Assembly: GCF_019973735.1 (NCBI RefSeq) | Contig: NZ_AP024463.1 | Coordinates: forward strand, 2,108,001 to 2,172,000 | DNA length: 64,000 nucleotides | Reading direction: 5' to 3' | Source of the DNA: Arachnia rubra | Lineage (GTDB): Bacteria > Actinomycetota > Actinomycetes > Propionibacteriales > Propionibacteriaceae | Shown here: positions 59,687 to 64,000 of the stretch, in pieces | Layout of the letters: every line of letters starts with the position of its first letter | Position numbering within the stretch: the stretch's first letter is position 1 | Position numbers and translations under genes: made by a program | Notes under the pieces: generated by a model | Told to the model about the DNA's origin: nothing | What the model saw: only the letters and a program-made list of their open reading frames with translations | Database searches by the model: none

Positions 59687-61003
59687 ATGTCCGAGGTCCT
59701 GGTCATCGGGGCTGGAATCAGTGGGCTCACAGCCGCGTGGCAGCTACGCTCAGCCGGGATAGAAGTCACTGTCCTCGAGGCGTCCGATCGCCCCGGGGGA
59801 CGCATTCACTCAGTCAACATGAACGAGTGCACCATCGAGACTGGCGCCAACTTCATCACCGACGCCTACAGGCTGATCCCACCACTTTCCCGCAGCCTGG
59901 GAATCAAGTTGCAAGCCGTGCGTAGCGACAGCGCAATCATTATCGACGGCCACATCAGGGCATTTCGTGCAGATCGCCCGATGACTACCATCCGCACAGG
60001 AATTCTTCCTTTAAAGACGACGATTACCCAGCTTCCAGGACTCACACGGTTCGCGATGCACTGCCGGAATCGAGGAACCTGCGACCCCCTTGACTGGGTC
60101 GACCTGGATTCACTGTCCGCCGGCGAATGGTCGGAAAAAATGAAATTGACGGCTTTCGCGGAACGCGGCTGGCGCCCGGCCTACAACGGATTCTATTTCC
60201 AGGACATCTACGCCTCATCGGCCGCCGCAGTGGCTGCGATGGCAGCCCATGGACTAGGCCAACAGACCTTGACGATGCCGGAGGGATTATCCAGCCTCAC
60301 GGATGCTCTCGCCGCCGGCCTCGATCTGCGTACAGGAGTGAAGGCAACCCACATCGATGAGAGCGCAACTTCAGTCACGGTCCATACGAGCACCGGAACG
60401 CTCAGGGCCGATAACGTGATCGTGGCTGTCCCCGGCCCACATATCTCAGGCATAACGGACCCCAACAGGTTCGAGGCCGCTGTTGCTCGTACCTCGTATA
60501 GCGCAGGACTCCTCGTCGCCCTCGGCACTGACCGGCACCTGCACCCGGACGAACTGAGCGGCGCCTACGGCGTCCTGGCACACCCAGATGAAGGACCTCT
60601 CGCCGCCATGTGCGTCGCCAGTCGCGCCGGGCACGCCCATGGCGCCGGGGACGTCGTCACCTGCATGTTCGCGGACCGGCCCGCACATGAGCTGGCTGCC
60701 ATGTCAGACGCCGAGATCATCAGCTTCTCACGGAACGCCCTACTCACACGGGCTCCCGGGCTGGAAAACGCACTCATCACGGACCCCGTCCGGAATCTCG
60801 TCATACGCGTGCCCTATGCCATGCCCAGGAGCGCCCCAGGCCGGCTCTCACACATCCAGGCGTATCGTCAGCATGCCCAGGGCCGGCGGGTCATCCTCGC
60901 GGGAGATTCCATGGCCTGGCCGTGGACGGATTCAGCAGCGTTTGCAGGCAAGTGGGCAGCCAACCTCATCATCGAACGCCGAACGGCATCAGCACGAGGT
61001 TAA
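59687..61003 (+). CDS. FAD-dependent amine oxidase/protoporphyrinogen-oxidase-like flavoprotein
   Basis: This 438-residue protein has the FAD-binding GAGISGLTAAWQL at residues 8-20, GGRIHS after the second strand, and the C-terminal LAGDSMAWPWTDSAAFAGKWAA flavin-binding end. The family includes monoamine oxidases, desaturases and HemG/HemY-type oxidases; the substrate cannot be told. It starts right after the tetR remnant with no strong ribosome-binding site. Confidence 0.82.
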   Translation: MSEVLVIGAGISGLTAAWQLRSAGIEVTVLEASDRPGGRIHSVNMNECTIETGANFITDAYRLIPPLSRSLGIKLQAVRSDSAIIIDGHIRAFRADRPMTTIRTGILPLKTTITQLPGLTRFAMHCRNRGTCDPLDWVDLDSLSAGEWSEKMKLTAFAERGWRPAYNGFYFQDIYASSAAAVAAMAAHGLGQQTLTMPEGLSSLTDALAAGLDLRTGVKATHIDESATSVTVHTSTGTLRADNVIVAVPGPHISGITDPNRFEAAVARTSYSAGLLVALGTDRHLHPDELSGAYGVLAHPDEGPLAAMCVASRAGHAHGAGDVVTCMFADRPAHELAAMSDAEIISFSRNALLTRAPGLENALITDPVRNLVIRVPYAMPRSAPGRLSHIQAYRQHAQGRRVILAGDSMAWPWTDSAAFAGKWAANLIIERRTASARG

Positions 61004-61189
61004 TTAGTTGTGCCTGTGAACAAGGCATCAGGCACAACTGGGAAATACCCTTGCCGTCTAGGAAGCGCACAATCGCTCCCGGCCAGACGCGCATCAGCGA
61101 TGAACTACTTTGGGGATGGGAAACCTACAGGCCGAGAAAGAGGGCAGTGTGCGAATCGGAGCTGGATGACCTCCGAGCTCGGCCTCGGG

Positions 61190-61504
61190 GTGGATGTTGT
61201 CGCTGGAGAACCCTAACTCCCCACTACAGCAGATCTGTTGTCATAGCCATCGCGGCAACAAAGCGAACCTGCTGGGTATCGGAGCGGGCTTGTCGCAGGC
61301 CGGGCACAACGCGCTCCTCTTCGCCCCCACGCCAGGCAGCTGGCAGCCGCTGCCGGTCCGGGCACGGTCGAACTCATCGACTTCGAAGGCGCTGATCACT
61401 GCGGTGGTTATTTCCTTGAGCGCCCTGGCTACATCGCCAAAGTAACCGACTTCCTCAAAAGACATTACTCGATTAACGCCAAGCCGGTACAACCACCCAG
61501 CTAG
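61190..61504 (+). pseudogene. Alpha/beta hydrolase remnant
   Basis: In one frame (from about 61194) lies a segment HRGNKANLLGIGAGLSQAGH, like the oxyanion/strand region of alpha/beta hydrolases. In another frame (61322-61504) lies their typical C-terminus ARQLAAAAGPGTVELIDFEG followed by ADHCGGYFLERPGYIAKVTDFLKRHY, including the catalytic Asp/His neighbourhood. The nucleophile region is missing between them. I read it as an internal deletion plus frameshift. The stretch 61004-61190 shows nothing else recognisable. Confidence 0.55.
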
Positions 61505-61638
61505 CGAAACTGAAATTCATTACCGCAATTTTGCACCCAGCAACCCAGACACACAGGACCAACTTTAAGGACGTCTTTCAGGGCAGAGGATAGATTGGGT
61601 TGCGCATCCCACAGTCCGACAATTTCTCAGGAGTCATC

Positions 61639-62658
61639 ATGCGAGCAGTAATAATGCAGGCGCCAGGCAATGTGGTCGTCACCGAGACAGAGCGCCCGGA
61701 GATCATCGAACCCACTGACGCGATCATCGAACTCGCCGCCGCCTGTATCTGCGGCTCAGACCTGTGGCCATACCGAGGCCATGATGACGCGGACAACCGT
61801 CACATGGGGCACGAATATGTCGGCACCGTGGTGGAAACTGGGTCCGCTGTGACCTCAGTCAAGCCCGGCGATTTCGTGGTCGGTTCATTCTGCATCTCAG
61901 ACAACACGTGCGAGATCTGCGAATCAGGTTACCAGTCCCGATGTGTCAACGGCGGCTTCGTCGGAGGCACACAAGCCGAGTTCGCCCGAGTGCCACAAGC
62001 TGACGGCACCCTCGTCGTTGTGCCCGGTGGCCGTCCTGACGATGCCGGGGTGTTGGCCTCGCTGCTGGCAGCATCCGACGTACTTGGCACCGGCTGGTTC
62101 GGGGCAGTTGCCGCCGAGGCTGGCCCAGGCAAGACGGTGGCGGTCGTGGGTGACGGCGCCGTCGGGCTGCTGGCCATCCTGGCCGCCAGGGAGCTGGGCG
62201 CTGAAAAGATCATTGCCATGTCGCGCAACCCACAGCGCCAGGCGCTCGCCCGGGAGTTCGGTGCGACTGACATCGTGGAAGCACGTGGCGAAGAAGGCAT
62301 TTCCCAGGTCAAAGACCTGACCAATGGCCTGGGAGCCCACAGCGTCGTCGAGGCGGTTGGCACTCAGCAGTCCATGGAACAGGCCATCGGGGCCTGTCGC
62401 CCAGGTGGTCACGTCGGCTTCGTCGGCGTCTCCCACGACGTGAATCTGCCCGGTGGCCTGTTGTTCGGCACCGAGGTGCACCTGCACGGTGGCCCCGCTC
62501 CTGTGCGTCGCTTCCTGCCGGACCTGATCGACCGCATCCTGTCGGGAAGGATCAACCCGGGGAAGGTGTTTGACCTACACCTTCCTCTGGACGAGGCAGC
62601 CAAGGGATACAGGGCCATGGATGAGCGCCGCGCCATCAAGGTGCTCCTGAAACCCTGA
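61639..62658 (+). CDS. Zinc-dependent alcohol dehydrogenase (MDR family)
   Basis: This 339-residue protein shows catalytic zinc ligands in CICGSD and MGHEYVG, a structural zinc cluster (CISDNTCEICESGYQSRC) and the Rossmann motif VVGDGAVG. The family oxidises alcohols or polyols or reduces aldehydes; the substrate is unknown. AGGAG precedes ATG 61639. A strong palindromic terminator follows. Confidence 0.9.
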   Translation: MRAVIMQAPGNVVVTETERPEIIEPTDAIIELAAACICGSDLWPYRGHDDADNRHMGHEYVGTVVETGSAVTSVKPGDFVVGSFCISDNTCEICESGYQSRCVNGGFVGGTQAEFARVPQADGTLVVVPGGRPDDAGVLASLLAASDVLGTGWFGAVAAEAGPGKTVAVVGDGAVGLLAILAARELGAEKIIAMSRNPQRQALAREFGATDIVEARGEEGISQVKDLTNGLGAHSVVEAVGTQQSMEQAIGACRPGGHVGFVGVSHDVNLPGGLLFGTEVHLHGGPAPVRRFLPDLIDRILSGRINPGKVFDLHLPLDEAAKGYRAMDERRAIKVLLKP

Positions 62659-62666
62659 TCCGCAGA

Positions 62667-62706
62667 GAAACGCCTTCCCAGCATGATCATGCTGGGAAGG
62701 CGTTTC
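62667..62706. terminator. 40-bp perfect palindrome, bidirectional terminator
   Basis: Arms of 20 bp each, from GAAACGCCTT (62667-62676) to AAGGCGTTTC (62697-62706), meet at GATC. It lies between the convergent alcohol dehydrogenase and FMN reductase genes. Confidence 0.8.
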
Positions 62707-62709
62707 GGT

Positions 62710-62739
62710 ATTGAATACCTCAGGATTGAATACCTCAGG
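62710..62739. repeat. Tandem 15-bp repeat at the end of the FMN reductase gene
   Basis: ATTGAATACCTCAGG occurs at 62710-62724 and again at 62725-62739; the second copy covers the stop codon of the FMN reductase. It looks like a small recent duplication. Confidence 0.75.
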
Positions 62740-63283
62740 CCTGCCTGCGGGCGATGACGGCGACCAGACCGTCGACCATGTTCTTGAGATCCCCTTGAAG
62801 GCGCTCACTGGGCACCACGGCACCGTCAGAGATGTCGGTGAAGATCGACAGGGCAACCTGTGGGCGGATCACGTGCATGTTGAAGTTGGTCAGAATGCTG
62901 CGGCAGTGCTCAACAGCACGGATTCCGTTGGCTGAGCCATAGCCCACACACGCCGCGGTCTTGTCCATCCATTCGGGAGCTAGCCAGTCAATTGCGTTCT
63001 TCAACACCGCTGGAACCGAACGGTTGTATTCCGGCAGGACGAAAATGAACCCATCGCAGTCATCAACAGCCTGGCTCCAGGCCTTGACCGCGTCTGACTC
63101 GTACTTGCGGTTCAGCATCATGGGAGGCATCGGAGCATCGAACATAGGCAGCTCGAAGGTGGCGAGATCAAGCAGCACAGACTCCACGCCCTCACGCCCG
63201 GCCACGCCCTGCGCCACCCAGTGCGCGACACCTGCGGAATTGCGCCCCTGCCGAGTCGATCCTGCGATGATTCCAATCTTCAT
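62735..63283 (-). CDS. NADPH-dependent FMN reductase
   Basis: This 182-residue flavodoxin-fold protein has the FMN phosphate loop GSTRQGRNS and the PEYNRSVPAVLKNAIDW motif of the NADPH:FMN reductase/quinone reductase family. It could be an azoreductase, chromate reductase or general quinone reductase. GAGGAAAGG lies before the ATG. Confidence 0.9.
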   Translation of the reverse strand: MKIGIIAGSTRQGRNSAGVAHWVAQGVAGREGVESVLLDLATFELPMFDAPMPPMMLNRKYESDAVKAWSQAVDDCDGFIFVLPEYNRSVPAVLKNAIDWLAPEWMDKTAACVGYGSANGIRAVEHCRSILTNFNMHVIRPQVALSIFTDISDGAVVPSERLQGDLKNMVDGLVAVIARRQA

Positions 63284-63384
63284 AGAATTTTCCTTTCCTC
63301 TTCAAGGATTTATACCAGCCGCCGCTGCCCACTGAGGCCAAGATCACGGCGAGTACAAGGAATCAACACGCCTCAGGGCCGCAG

Positions 63385-63412
63385 GAGGCAGGCGACGGCT
63401 TCTGCCTGCCTC
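63385..63412. promoter_or_regulatory. Hairpin in the region before bioB
   Basis: Perfect 9-bp arms GAGGCAGGC (63385-63393) and GCCTGCCTC (63404-63412) with a 10-nt loop, in the 239-bp gap between the divergent FMN reductase and bioB. It is 74 bp upstream of the biotin operator, and could be an insulating terminator. Confidence 0.45.
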
Positions 63413-63485
63413 AGCCATACGGCCAGACCCCGTGAAGCTGACACCTTGGCCCCACTGATGATTTTCGAGACAAGCTGATCTGCTA

Positions 63486-63504
63486 GTTTGAACACTGTTC
63501 AAAC
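63486..63504. promoter_or_regulatory. BioQ-like operator before bioB
   Basis: Perfect arms GTTTGAAC (63486-63493) and GTTCAAAC (63497-63504) around ACT. The core TTGAAC-N3-GTTCAA is identical to the site before bioY (48214-48228). It lies 19 bp before the bioB ATG, suited to blocking transcription. Confidence 0.7.
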
Positions 63505-63522
63505 TGTCATGGAGGAGAGACC

Positions 63523-64000
63523 ATGGACCTGCATCAGCTCGCCGGCGAGGTCATAGCGGGCCGCGCCATCACCCCTGAGGAAGCACTTGAGATACTGCGC
63601 CTCCCAGATTCACAGACCCTGCCCCTCGTTGCCGCGGCAGGCCAGCTGAGACGGCATTATTTCGGCACCACCATGAAGGTGAACTACCTCATCAACCTCA
63701 AGTCAGGGCTATGCCCAGAGGACTGCTCCTACTGCTCCCAGCGGCTTGGTTCCCAAGCCGAGATTTTGAAATACCGATGGCTCAGGAACGAGGATGCCGT
63801 GGCGGCTGCAGAGGCTGGGATAGCCGGCGGCGCACAACGCGTCTGTCTGGTGGCCAGCGGCCGCGGTCCGTCCAACCGCGACGTGGACAAGGTTGCGGAG
63901 ATCATCGGCGAGATCAAGGCCGAGCATCCTGATGTGGAGGTTTGCGCCTGCTTGGGGCAGTTGAAGAAGGGCCAGCCCGAACGGCTCGCGAACGCCGGCG
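63523..64000 (+). CDS. bioB: Biotin synthase, 3' end cut off by window
   Basis: BioB is the radical-SAM enzyme that inserts sulfur into dethiobiotin. The visible 159 codons contain the NYLINLKSG lead-in and the SAM cluster motif CPEDCSYC, followed by [19 protein letters not shown] precedes ATG 63523. The substrate-cluster Cys residues further on lie partly or wholly outside the window. Confidence 0.95.
   Translation, partial: MDLHQLAGEVIAGRAITPEEALEILRLPDSQTLPLVAAAGQLRRHYFGTTMKVNYLINLKSGLCPEDCSYCSQRLGSQAEILKYRWLRNEDAVAAAEAGIAGGAQRVCLVASGRGPSNRDVDKVAEIIGEIKAEHPDVEVCACLGQLKKGQPERLANAG

Noticed and set aside
61194..61504. IS21 IstB-like ATPase fragment
   Set aside because: The LLGIGAGLSQAGH segment recalls IstB, but there is no Walker A, and the downstream frame fits an alpha/beta hydrolase C-terminus much better.

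Overview
The window is a chromosomal segment of a high-GC Gram-positive bacterium (Actinomycetota), most likely a propionibacterium of the Arachnia/Cutibacterium type. Supporting this are RbpA, WhiA, OpcA, SufR with a complete sufBDCSUT cluster, the fabG-fabI pair, the order rlmN-cdsA-frr-pyrH-tsf-rpsB-M23-xerC, and the run uvrC-rapZ-yvcK-whiA-gap-pgk-tpiA-secG. The genus is an inference; no rRNA gene is present. Nearly all of the window is ordinary core genome. I see no CRISPR array, prophage, insertion sequence or replication origin.

Layout. 1-4960: translation and lipid genes on the minus strand (rlmN partial, cdsA, frr, pyrH, tsf, rpsB) with a structured rpsB leader. 4961-10328: tandem-M23 peptidase, xerC, peptide deformylase, secreted nuclease, SpoU methyltransferase. 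10380-15433: SBF-type transporter, fumC, an ABC ATPase, fabI and fabG. 15433-20342: rlmA-type methyltransferase, a Wzy-like polymerase facing a Wzz-like protein, and a phosphohexomutase. 20431-25932: ABC-F ATPase, an operon of SPFH protein, zinc-ribbon membrane protein and small membrane protein, and an alpha/beta hydrolase. 26025-32567: suf operon for Fe-S assembly, led by sufR and a candidate iron box. 32718-37279: GalT-like protein, then zwf-opcA-pgl (oxidative pentose phosphate entry). 37491-40107: small leaderless ORF, nfeD, stomatin-like SPFH gene, rbpA, secG. 40204-46216: lower glycolysis (tpiA, pgk, gap) with whiA, yvcK and rapZ. 46269-49465: biotin ECF transporter bioYMN and a divergent MFS carrier. 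49452-57812: uvrC, ettA, two dynamin-like GTPases, a PrsW protease and tRNA-Arg. 57911-59203: orn, a TPR protein and tRNA-His. 59369-64000: more plastic DNA with a broken tetR, a flavin amine oxidase, a broken hydrolase, an alcohol dehydrogenase, an FMN reductase and the start of bioB.

The best cross-locus signal is a shared palindrome, TTGAAC-N3-GTTCAA, in front of both the biotin uptake operon (48214-48228) and bioB (63486-63504). This points to one biotin regulator acting on two sites 15 kb apart. A second theme is leaderless translation: about a dozen genes have a TANNNT -10 hexamer 6-8 nt before a GTG or ATG and no Shine-Dalgarno sequence. The least understood gene sets are the SPFH/zinc-ribbon/small-membrane-protein operon and the dynamin-pair/PrsW operon.
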